Made by a program: the position numbers and the translations under genes | Source of the DNA: JAYZDB01 sp036338025 | GTDB lineage: Bacteria; Planctomycetota; UBA1135; UBA2386 | Direction of reading: 5' to 3' | Assembly (NCBI GenBank): GCA_036338025.1 | Contig: JAYZDB010000170.1 | Span: 1 to 9,630, forward strand | Length of the DNA: 9,630 bases | Shown here: positions 1 to 6,439 of the stretch, piece after piece | How positions within the stretch are numbered: position 1 is the stretch's first letter | Layout of the letters: every line of letters starts with the position of its first letter | The notes under the pieces: model-generated | Seen by the model: the letters and a program-made list of their open reading frames with translations, nothing else | What the model was told of the DNA's origin: nothing | Databases searched by the model: none

Positions 1-168
1 CACCTTCATCACTGTAGGCACAGCGCCGTAGCCCTCCTTCGTCATCACGAACAGGGCGAAGAAGAACAGCGCCGCTCCGATGGAGATCATCGCGCAGCAG
101 CCGTAGAACCCAAACAGCGCCGGAGAGAAGTGGGCGCGGTCGGTCTGCTGGCCAGGCGCGTTACTCAC
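1..168 (-). CDS. Partial small membrane protein, N-terminus only
   Basis: Only the first 56 codons lie in the window; the gene continues beyond position 1. It starts with GTG at 168-166, preceded by a GAGGAG Shine-Dalgarno four bases upstream, the best ribosome binding site in the window. The product begins MSNAPGQQTDRAHFSP and then has one strongly hydrophobic stretch at about residues 18-43, rich in Phe, Ala and Leu with a Cys-Cys pair. This is probably a transmembrane helix, followed by a short polar segment (residues MTKEGYGAV). There is no cleavable signal peptide pattern. It begins only 30 bases after the stop of the GT2-FemAB gene on the same strand, so it is probably the next gene of that operon and may share its envelope role. 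I do not recognise the family, and the fragment is too short to assign one. Confidence 0.6.
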   Translation of the reverse strand, partial: MSNAPGQQTDRAHFSPALFGFYGCCAMISIGAALFFFALFVMTKEGYGAVPTVMKV

Positions 169-198
169 GAGGCTCCTCTATAGCGACGCGACAAGGAA

Positions 199-2247
199 CT
201 AGGGTAGATAGCGCGACAAGGGGCCACTGAGTCCTCGTGCCACCAGGGGCGGCAAGTGGGACCAGATCCGGCGCGGCAGGGCGAGCTTGGGGTTGCTCGG
301 GTTGAACTCCGGGATCTGCGCTCCCGAACTGATCATCCAGTACTGATAGTGCAAGGGGACTGGCGAAAACCCCATGTTCTTCTTGAAGGCAGCCGGGCCG
401 GAACCGTGTCGACTACGACCAAAGTCGAACACGCGGTAGCCGTGTTCGGCAGCCCACTCCATGATGCTGCAGAAGATGAAGTTGTTGGCGCCGGTCTTGT
501 TCCGCGTGTGCAGAGAACCCGAATAGTAGGCATACACGACATCGTTCATCACGAAGCTGACCACCCCCGCGATCGGAGTCCCATCGGGTTCCAGCACCAT
601 GTGCAACACGAACCGTGACCCGAACTCCTCGCGCAGTGCGCGGAACCAGCGGAATGGCAGGCTCGGTGAACCCAGGCGTTGCTTGTTGCTGACGAACAAG
701 CGGTAGAAACCCGTGAGGTCCTGACTTACCTCGCAGCGGAGCTCAAACTTCTCCTGCGCCCTCCGCACCTCGGCGCGCGCCTTCTTGGGTATTCTCGGCA
801 TGACCTCCTGCGGGTCGACGGGAAGATCTTCGCGGAAGGTCACGTAAAGGTCCGACGCCGGTACCTCGGGATCGACCTCGTGCATCGCACGGAGTTCCAC
901 GTAGTCAACATTGTGGCGCCGCCCATGCACCTGCGCCTCGTTCAGGAGCGCCTTGGTCGTTTCGTCAGAATCCGCCAGCGGCCCGCCGTAGACCGCATAA
1001 GGCACACTGATCAGGTTGTTGCCGGTGAACGGACTCTTGACCCGGAAGAGCGGCAGCACCCCCAGCCACTCGCCGCGCGTCTCGGCGACCAGGTAGACCG
1101 ATTCATGCTTGAAGGTGTCCTCAACGACCTTGCGCCAGCCAGACAGGTGGAAGAACGTCCCGTCGTCGTGTTCGCGAACATAGGCATCCCACCTCGCATC
1201 CTCACCCGGCAGGAGTTCGCGCACCAGGGTTACCGAGTCTGCCGAAGTACCATTCGCAGAGGGGGCTTCGTCCGGGAGCTCGATCCGTCCGGTCAACACC
1301 TGGTCGACCTGGTATTCCTCCATGGTGCGCGCATGGGTAAAGATGACGATCTCCCCCACCAGACCGAAGCCCAGCAACTGCACACCGAAGGTGACGAGGA
1401 TGGTGCCAGCCACGAAGATCGGGCGATCCTGGAGACCCTTGCCAGGGGTGAAGAACTTATCGAACAGGGGATACGCGATCATCGCGACACCCACCACGAT
1501 GCAGAACAATCCGATCATCCCGAAGAAGCGCAGCGGCCGCTCGCGGAATCTCGTCAGGAACGAGATCGCAATCAGATCCAGAACCCGACGAACGTAGACG
1601 CCCAGCCCGTAATAGCCCTTGCGACCCTGCTCCTCCCGGTGCCGTAGCTTGACCTCGGCAACCTTGAACCCCTGGCGCTGCGCCAGGACTGGCAGGAACC
1701 GGTACAGGTCACCGTACAAGTTAACCTCTTCGAGGACCTTGCGGTGCATGCCGCGCATGCCGCTGTTGAGGTCGTGGAACTTGTTGCCCATCAGGACGCC
1801 CATGACCATGTTGAACAGCTTGGACTGCATCCGGTTCATCCAGGGATCCACGCGTGGATATCGCCAGGTCGCCACGAAGTCGGCGCCACTCTCGAGGGTC
1901 TTCACGACCTTGAGCATGTCCTCGGGTTCGGTCTGCAGATACTGCGGCACGTTGAGGATCAGATCCGCCGACGCGTTGTCGACTCCAGCGATCAGCGCAA
2001 CAGCCTCGCCCAGGCCCGCACCGTGCAACAACACCGTCTTGACCGGGTAATCCTCACTCAGCGCCTCAGCCTGGTCCGCCACACTGGCACCGACGCCATC
2101 GAGAACCAGGACGATCTCAAATGGATAGCCGGCATCACGCAGCGGCTTCGAGTAGCCCGCGACAATTTCCCGCAACGGGATGTCCGCGAGCGTGACCGGC
2201 ATGACCACCGATATCATCTCGTGACCTTGATCGCTGCGGCCGCTCAT
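199..2247 (-). CDS. Fusion protein: degenerate GT2 glycosyltransferase domain plus two membrane helices plus FemAB/GNAT-like domain
   Basis: This is a 682-residue two-module protein. Residues about 11-235 have the GT2 fold of the GtrB/ArnC/DPM-synthase group, with a HDLNSGMRG segment at 158-166. Two membrane segments follow at about 240-262 and 276-304. Residues about 345-640 resemble the FemAB proteins associated with XrtA/PEP-CTERM systems: SLPFRWFRAL near 529-538, VFDFGRSRHGSGPAAFKKN at 606-624, then MGFSPVPLHYQY. FemAB relatives transfer amino-acyl groups to cell-wall precursors, but the substrate of the PEP-CTERM-associated branch is unknown. The GT2 half has lost the DXD metal site: Pro101-Gln102-Tyr103 align with Asp-Gly-Asp of the upstream neighbour, so it may no longer be a glycosyltransferase. 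The start ATG overlaps the stop of the upstream GT2 gene as ATGA, which suggests translational coupling. Met11 is an alternative start just before the first beta strand. The role is inferred: FemAB-type modification of a lipid-linked glycan at the membrane. Confidence 0.85.
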   Translation of the reverse strand: MSGRSDQGHEMISVVMPVTLADIPLREIVAGYSKPLRDAGYPFEIVLVLDGVGASVADQAEALSEDYPVKTVLLHGAGLGEAVALIAGVDNASADLILNVPQYLQTEPEDMLKVVKTLESGADFVATWRYPRVDPWMNRMQSKLFNMVMGVLMGNKFHDLNSGMRGMHRKVLEEVNLYGDLYRFLPVLAQRQGFKVAEVKLRHREEQGRKGYYGLGVYVRRVLDLIAISFLTRFRERPLRFFGMIGLFCIVVGVAMIAYPLFDKFFTPGKGLQDRPIFVAGTILVTFGVQLLGFGLVGEIVIFTHARTMEEYQVDQVLTGRIELPDEAPSANGTSADSVTLVRELLPGEDARWDAYVREHDDGTFFHLSGWRKVVEDTFKHESVYLVAETRGEWLGVLPLFRVKSPFTGNNLISVPYAVYGGPLADSDETTKALLNEAQVHGRRHNVDYVELRAMHEVDPEVPASDLYVTFREDLPVDPQEVMPRIPKKARAEVRRAQEKFELRCEVSQDLTGFYRLFVSNKQRLGSPSLPFRWFRALREEFGSRFVLHMVLEPDGTPIAGVVSFVMNDVVYAYYSGSLHTRNKTGANNFIFCSIMEWAAEHGYRVFDFGRSRHGSGPAAFKKNMGFSPVPLHYQYWMISSGAQIPEFNPSNPKLALPRRIWSHLPPLVARGLSGPLSRYLP

Positions 2248-3251
2248 CGGACGATCGCCCCCCGCACCAGTTCACCACGCCGACGAGCAAAGCCGGATGC
2301 CTTCAATTGCAAGTCCGCCAGCAGCCCGAGCAACGGCAAGTTGAGTGCCACCAGCAGGCTAACGGCTGCCGCCGAGACCAGCACGATGTCGTACTTGGGT
2401 TCGATCTTGAGGGTATCCATGTCCACGTTCAGGCCGTAGAAGATCAACACCCAGGTGAGCAGGAACGGGAACAGCGCCATCAAGCAGAACCAATGAACCG
2501 GCCGTTCCGAGAACTGGATCAGCATCTTCACCACGAACAAATCGATGGTCACTTTGAAGATACGGGTCAAACCGTACTTCGACACGCCAAAACGACGAGC
2601 GTGATGCCGCACCGGTAACTCCGTGATCCGGGCACCCACCCCGACCGACAGGGCCGCGATAAAACGGTGCATGTCGGAATACAGGGTCAGACTTCGGACA
2701 ACCCAACCACGATAGGCCTTCAACGAACAGCCGGTGTCGTGGACCCAGACTCCGGTCCACGACGAGATCAACCAGTTGGCGATCTTGGAAGGCAGCAGCC
2801 GGGTCAGCGCACGGTCCTTTCGCTTGCGGCGCCAACCGCAGACGATGTCGTGATCCTGCAGCAATTCGACCATCCGGGGGATATCCGCCGGATCATTTTG
2901 CAGATCACCGTCCATGGTCACGATGATGTCGCCCCGGGAGTGCTTGAAACCCGCACCCATCGCCGCGGTCTGCCCACAGTTGCCGCGAAACAACACCACC
3001 CGCAGCCTGGGGTCGTTGCGCAGCATCTCCCGATAGAGCTCGCGACTTCCGTCCGTACTGGCGTCATCGACCAGCACCACCTCGTAGGTCCAGGGACCCT
3101 CGTCCAGTGCGTGTCCGATCGAAGCCCGTAAGCTCAGCAAGTTCTCGACCTCGTTGTAGATCGGCACCACCACGCTGAGATCCGGCCTCGGTTCAGAAAC
3201 CTCCTGGGCCGGTTGCAACAGGTGCGAGTCGGAGTTCGAGGGCGTGGACAT
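2244..3251 (-). CDS. GT2-family polyprenyl-phosphate glycosyltransferase (GtrB/ArnC/DPM-synthase-like)
   Basis: This 335-residue protein has the full set of GT2 motifs: LSVVVPIYNEVENL at 25-38, VDDASTDGS at 61-69, the metal-binding DXD as MDGDLQNDP at 113-121, HDTGCSLKAY at 171-180 and GVSKYG at 222-227. Two C-terminal membrane helices follow at about 252-273 and 287-313, as in GtrB/ArnC-like enzymes. Family members transfer a sugar from a nucleotide donor to undecaprenyl (or dolichyl) phosphate on the cytoplasmic face of the membrane. The sugar cannot be read from the sequence. The N-terminal 24 residues are a polar extension. No clear Shine-Dalgarno precedes the ATG. The gene lies 68 bases after the zinc-ribbon gene and overlaps the GT2-FemAB gene by four bases. 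The two are related, as shown by matching SERPVHWF and RERPLRFF segments before the first membrane helix. This copy looks catalytically competent, whereas its partner does not. Confidence 0.92.
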   Translation of the reverse strand: MSTPSNSDSHLLQPAQEVSEPRPDLSVVVPIYNEVENLLSLRASIGHALDEGPWTYEVVLVDDASTDGSRELYREMLRNDPRLRVVLFRGNCGQTAAMGAGFKHSRGDIIVTMDGDLQNDPADIPRMVELLQDHDIVCGWRRKRKDRALTRLLPSKIANWLISSWTGVWVHDTGCSLKAYRGWVVRSLTLYSDMHRFIAALSVGVGARITELPVRHHARRFGVSKYGLTRIFKVTIDLFVVKMLIQFSERPVHWFCLMALFPFLLTWVLIFYGLNVDMDTLKIEPKYDIVLVSAAAVSLLVALNLPLLGLLADLQLKASGFARRRGELVRGAIVR

Positions 3252-3319
3252 CGATCTGAGAATCTAGCGCCGGACTAGGTCGCGAACCGCACCGAATCCG
3301 GTTCTGTCATAGGCGGGTT

Positions 3320-3766
3320 TCACATCAAGAAACTCAAGGCGAGGAGCACGGCCAGGATCCCGCACCAGATCCACAGGACCAAGGGCAGAAAACCCCAAGC
3401 AGGGCTGCGTTTCTCGTGGCCAGGACCCTGCAGGACAGTCCCGAGGGCGGCATCCAGGATCCGATCAGCTCCAGCCAGATCGCCTGCCTCGAGCGCCTGT
3501 TCGACCTCGCCCAGGGTTTCGGGCAGCTTTTCACCGCGTGGATCAGCCGCCAGGCGATCGACAGTCGACATCTTGAGCCGACGTACCAGCGTGACCTGGC
3601 TGGCGCCGAGCGCCTCCCCCGGGGTCGTGGGAAGGACCTTGAGTCCAATACCATGGGGCTTTTCGGCACAAATGCGGCAATCTGCCCCCTCCCGGAGGGT
3701 CACTCCGCACTCGGGGCATACCCGGCCTTGGTCTGATCGATCCATGCGATCTTGGTTATCGGCCAT
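3320..3766 (-). CDS. Small zinc-ribbon protein with C-terminal membrane anchor, function unknown
   Basis: This 148-residue protein has three parts. Residues 17-33 carry CPEC and CRIC separated by nine residues, a four-cysteine zinc-ribbon or rubredoxin-like knuckle. Residues about 40-115 form a soluble middle, mainly helical and acidic, with EVEQALEAGDLAGADRIL near 87-104, which resembles a single TPR-like helical hairpin. Residues about 124-147 form a hydrophobic helix ending two residues before the stop, so the protein should be tail-anchored with the zinc ribbon in the cytoplasm. The family is not recognised. It is the first gene of the leftward unit, ahead of the two glycosyltransferase genes, and could be an accessory or sensory subunit; this is inferred from context alone. 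ATG at 3766 is chosen as start. Met8 is an alternative. A perfect GGAGG lies 33 bases upstream, three bases before an in-frame CTG, so initiation further upstream cannot be excluded. Confidence 0.75.
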   Translation of the reverse strand: MADNQDRMDRSDQGRVCPECGVTLREGADCRICAEKPHGIGLKVLPTTPGEALGASQVTLVRRLKMSTVDRLAADPRGEKLPETLGEVEQALEAGDLAGADRILDAALGTVLQGPGHEKRSPAWGFLPLVLWIWCGILAVLLALSFLM

Positions 3767-3871
3767 CCAGCGGTCAAACTGCGCTCTCGAAGTCAGCCAC
3801 CTCCGCTGGATTTGAATCCGTTCACGTCTGCGCTAAATAGAGACTTCCACTACGAATTCGCAATCTGAGGG
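3767..3871. promoter_or_regulatory. Divergent intergenic region with probable promoters for both units
   Basis: These 105 bases separate the two diverging units and must hold at least one promoter for each if they are separately transcribed. For the rightward unit a weak sigma70-like pair is visible: TTGAAT at 3812-3817, a 16-base gap and an AT-rich TAAATA at 3834-3839. The same AT-rich patch could serve a leftward promoter with TTGCGA (3863-3858 on the minus strand). Both pairs are poor matches. No good sigma54 element (GG and GC ten bases apart) was found on either strand. Two short palindromes lie here: GGATT-TG-AATCC at 3808-3819 and CGAATTCG at 3853-3860, either of which could be an operator half. 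A GGAGG on the minus strand lies at 3804-3800. Confidence 0.35.
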
Positions 3872-4918
3872 ATGAGCAACCAGGTCAGAATCGCCGTCAT
3901 ATCGACTGCCGAGTCGCCCGTGCAGCAGCAGTTGCAGGCGATGCCCAGCCAACCAGTCGTGCAGACCTTCTCGGAGCTCTTCACCGAAGCCTCGGCAATC
4001 CACGCCTTCGCGCCGCGGGTCCTGTGCCTGGAACACGGTCCCGGGTTCCAGGAGAACCGCGGGGCCCTCAAGATACTCTCGACCTTGATTCCAGATCTCG
4101 CCGTGGTCGTCATCTGCGAGGAAGCTGCCGCCGCCGAAATCGAAAAATCCGGCGCCGATCAGGCGCTGTTGCCGGTCACCCGCCCTTACACACTCACCGA
4201 GTTACACCAGGTGGTCACCCAGGCCCTGGACGAGCAACCAGGCGTCGATCCGGAGAGCTACCTGCAGTTCGTGCAGGGCATCTGCGACGAGATCAACAAC
4301 CCCCTGATGTTCTCCAGTGGGCACCTACAACTCCGGGAGTCACGACTGGATCCGCACGCGGATCAATCGGCCCTGGCCCAGGTGCGCGCGATTCGGAAGG
4401 GTCTCAGCCGGATCGATCGGACGATGCGGAAGGTCAGCAACATGTCCCGAGCCAGCCAGGGCGACCGGATGCACGAGGCGTTCACCGTGGAAACTCTGCT
4501 GGCCGCGGCGCAACAGCAGATCCTCGACGCCGACCTGGGAATCGCGGTCGAGTGTCCGGATGAGCTACGCAGGATCTCGATCCGCGGTGACATCGCCCTC
4601 CTGACCAGCGCCCTGTTCAGCCTGGCCGAGGTCGGACTTGAAATCCAGAACGAGCACGCGGACCGCCTCAGCATGCGTCTGAGCCAATCCGATGAGGTCC
4701 TGGAAGTCCGGATGCTGGTCGAAAACGCCAACCTGCAGGCCTGGGAACTGCCCAAGGCCTTCGAGCCATATCATCTCAATCGGGTCCTACAGGGCACCAC
4801 ACTCGGCTTGAACCTGTTCCTTGTACGCCTGGTCTGTCAGGCCCACGACGGCGATGCGGTGGCCCGTCGACTCTCGACGACAAGTGTCGAGTTTTGCATC
4901 AGTTTGACCCCCGCATGA
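3872..4918 (+). CDS. Histidine-kinase-like protein lacking catalytic residues, with N-terminal pseudo-receiver domain
   Basis: This 348-residue soluble protein has no membrane segment. Residues about 4-120 resemble a receiver fold (RIAVISTAES, PRVLCLEHGPG, LAVVVICEE, LLPVTRPYTLTEL), but the acidic pair is Ser-Thr, the acceptor position is Leu/Glu (53/54) and the conserved lysine is Arg104. Residues about 127-195 match a dimerisation/phosphotransfer helix pair, where the H-box normally reads HEINNPL but here reads DEINNPL with Asp139 in place of the histidine. Residues 240-346 follow a HATPase fold: the N-box asparagine is Val254, the D-x-G-x-G box is VENAN at 283-287, and only FEP (297-299) and GTTLGL (308-313) remain. 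It therefore probably cannot autophosphorylate and may act as a binding partner or allosteric regulator. The start is fixed by an in-frame TGA two codons upstream (3866-3868). The gene precedes the response regulator by 68 bases, so the two probably form a pair. Confidence 0.85.
   Translation: MSNQVRIAVISTAESPVQQQLQAMPSQPVVQTFSELFTEASAIHAFAPRVLCLEHGPGFQENRGALKILSTLIPDLAVVVICEEAAAAEIEKSGADQALLPVTRPYTLTELHQVVTQALDEQPGVDPESYLQFVQGICDEINNPLMFSSGHLQLRESRLDPHADQSALAQVRAIRKGLSRIDRTMRKVSNMSRASQGDRMHEAFTVETLLAAAQQQILDADLGIAVECPDELRRISIRGDIALLTSALFSLAEVGLEIQNEHADRLSMRLSQSDEVLEVRMLVENANLQAWELPKAFEPYHLNRVLQGTTLGLNLFLVRLVCQAHDGDAVARRLSTTSVEFCISLTPA
4873..4891 (+). other. Small hairpin followed by four T residues, inside the 3' end of the kinase-like gene
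   Basis: CTCGAC (4873-4878) and GTCGAG (4886-4891) form a perfect six-base stem with a seven-base loop, directly followed by TTTT at 4892-4895. It lies within the coding sequence, 27 bases before the end of the kinase-like gene. The shape is that of a weak intrinsic terminator and could lower read-through into the regulator gene. The stem is short and the T run minimal, so chance is a real possibility. Confidence 0.2.
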
Positions 4919-4946
4919 CCCCGGACAAATAGCACGAATTCTGGTT

Positions 4947-4971
4947 CCAAGTCCCCAGTCAGGGGTCCTGG
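4947..4971 (+). other. Imperfect inverted repeat between kinase-like and regulator genes
   Basis: Ten-base arms around a five-base AGTCA loop pair at eight of ten positions, with an uninterrupted CCCC/GGGG core. It lies 15 bases before the regulator start, inside the 68-base gap. No T run follows, so it is not a standard terminator. It could be an operator, an mRNA structure affecting initiation of the regulator, or a processing site. No function can be assigned from sequence. Confidence 0.3.
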
Positions 4972-4986
4972 TAGTCGATATGAGGA

Positions 4987-6411
4987 ATGTCCAGTCTGGA
5001 CAACATTCCGATGCAGCAAATCGACACCCCACGCATCCTGATCACGGACTCAGACCCGAACTGTCGAGATTCCTACGCGGAAATCCTCGCCCAGCGCAGT
5101 CCTGAAATCACCACAACAGCAGCCGGTGAGGAAGCCCTGGCGTTGATCTCGGGCGGTGCGTTCGACGTCGTGGTCTCGGACCTCGAACTCTCGGACATGG
5201 CCGGAATGGAGTTCCTGCAGAAGGCGCATGCACTGCAAAGTGATCTGTCCGTCATCATGATGGCGGCCTTCGGCTCGGTAGAGGACGCGGTCGAGGCCAT
5301 GCGACTCGGCGCTGCCGACTTCCTCTCCAAACCATTCTCCGAAGAACAACTGCTGGTAGCGGTCGACAACGCGACCCGCACCCACCGCCTGTTGGTCGAG
5401 AACCACGACCTCAAGGAAGCCCTCGACGATCGTCTGCGCCTCGACAACTTTGTCGCCACAGACAGCGAGATGCTCCGCGTCCTGAAGACCGTCAAGGCGG
5501 TGGCACCCGCCAAGACAACGGTGCTGATCACCGGCGAATCCGGCACCGGCAAGACCCTGCTGGCCCGCGCCATCCACCGCAACTCACCCCGGGCGGACGG
5601 CCCGTTCGTCGAGGTCAATTGCGGTGCGCTGCCCGAGAGCCTGCTCGAATCAGAACTGTTCGGCCACCTCCGAGGTGCATTCACCGGCGCCGTGAAGGAT
5701 CGGCCGGGGAAATTCGAATCGGCCAGCGGCGGCACGATCTTCCTCGACGAGATCGGCACATCGAGTCCGAGTTTCCAGGTCAAGCTATTGCGCGTCTTGC
5801 AGGACCGATGCATCGAACGCCTGGGCGGAACCAACACCATCGACGTGGACGTCCGTATCATCCTGGCAACCAACATCGACCTGGAACAGGCCGTCGCGGA
5901 CGGAACCTTCCGCGAGGATCTCTTCTATCGAATCCAGGTAGTCGCATTGGAAATGCCACCGCTGAGGGCCAGGCGAGGCGACATCGCCAACCTGGCGAGT
6001 GTCTTCCTACGGCGATACGCGGCGGAAATCGACAAGTCAATCGACGGGTTTACGACATCTGCCATGCAGATGCTGCTCGATGCCCCCTGGCCGGGCAACG
6101 TACGACAACTTGAAAATGTCGTCGAGCGCGCAGTTGTTCTCACCGAACATCGACAAGTGCAGCCCGAAGATCTTCCCGGAACCCTGCTGCCTGCTAGACT
6201 GGGAGGTGTGGATCGAGTCCCGCATACCGACTTGCCAATGCGTCCCGACGCCCATCTGGTAGCCCTCAAAGACGGTCTCGAAGGTCCCGAGAAGACCTTG
6301 ATCGAACTCGCTCTCGAGCACTTCAATGGCAATAGGAAGTTGACCGCCGCGAGTCTGGACATCAACCGAAGCACACTCTTCAACAAGATGCGCAAGTACG
6401 ATCTTCTGTGA
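4987..6411 (+). CDS. NtrC-family sigma54-dependent response regulator
   Basis: This 474-residue regulator has three domains. The receiver (about 16-130) has Asp21/Asp23, acceptor Asp65 in VVVSDLELSD and Lys115 in SKPF. The usual Thr/Ser switch residue before the Phe/Tyr is Ala93 (MMAAFG). The AAA+ domain (about 155-400) has Walker A GESGTGKT (183-190), the sigma54-contacting GAFTGA loop (230-235), Walker B GGTIFLDE (248-255), the FREDLFYR segment (308-315) and WPGNVRQLENV (368-378). A Fis-type helix-turn-helix (about 434-474) ends the protein, with GNRKLTAASLDINRSTLF. All motifs for activating RNA polymerase-sigma54 are present. Such proteins often control exopolysaccharide, motility or nitrogen genes; PrsR of exosortase loci is one such regulator, but identity with it is not shown. 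The start is fixed by in-frame TGA at 4981-4983. The TPR gene follows after 28 bases, so co-transcription is likely. Confidence 0.95.
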   Translation: MSSLDNIPMQQIDTPRILITDSDPNCRDSYAEILAQRSPEITTTAAGEEALALISGGAFDVVVSDLELSDMAGMEFLQKAHALQSDLSVIMMAAFGSVEDAVEAMRLGAADFLSKPFSEEQLLVAVDNATRTHRLLVENHDLKEALDDRLRLDNFVATDSEMLRVLKTVKAVAPAKTTVLITGESGTGKTLLARAIHRNSPRADGPFVEVNCGALPESLLESELFGHLRGAFTGAVKDRPGKFESASGGTIFLDEIGTSSPSFQVKLLRVLQDRCIERLGGTNTIDVDVRIILATNIDLEQAVADGTFREDLFYRIQVVALEMPPLRARRGDIANLASVFLRRYAAEIDKSIDGFTTSAMQMLLDAPWPGNVRQLENVVERAVVLTEHRQVQPEDLPGTLLPARLGGVDRVPHTDLPMRPDAHLVALKDGLEGPEKTLIELALEHFNGNRKLTAASLDINRSTLFNKMRKYDLL

Positions 6412-6439
6412 ACGACCGCGTAGTGGAACCGCCCTGCGT

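Noticed and set aside
679..1647. A 322-codon open frame on the plus strand opposite the GT2-FemAB gene
   Set aside because: It lies wholly antisense to a gene with clear domain motifs, its translation shows no family motif, and long antisense frames are expected in high-GC DNA.
2215..2247. Shared RSDQG near the N-termini of the fusion protein and the zinc-ribbon protein
   Set aside because: The codons differ and the surrounding residues are unrelated, so this looks like coincidence and not a shared leader or duplication.
5073..5876. A 267-codon minus-strand frame within the regulator gene
   Set aside because: The plus strand encodes textbook receiver and AAA+ motifs over the same bases; the reverse frame is low-complexity Ser/Arg-rich.
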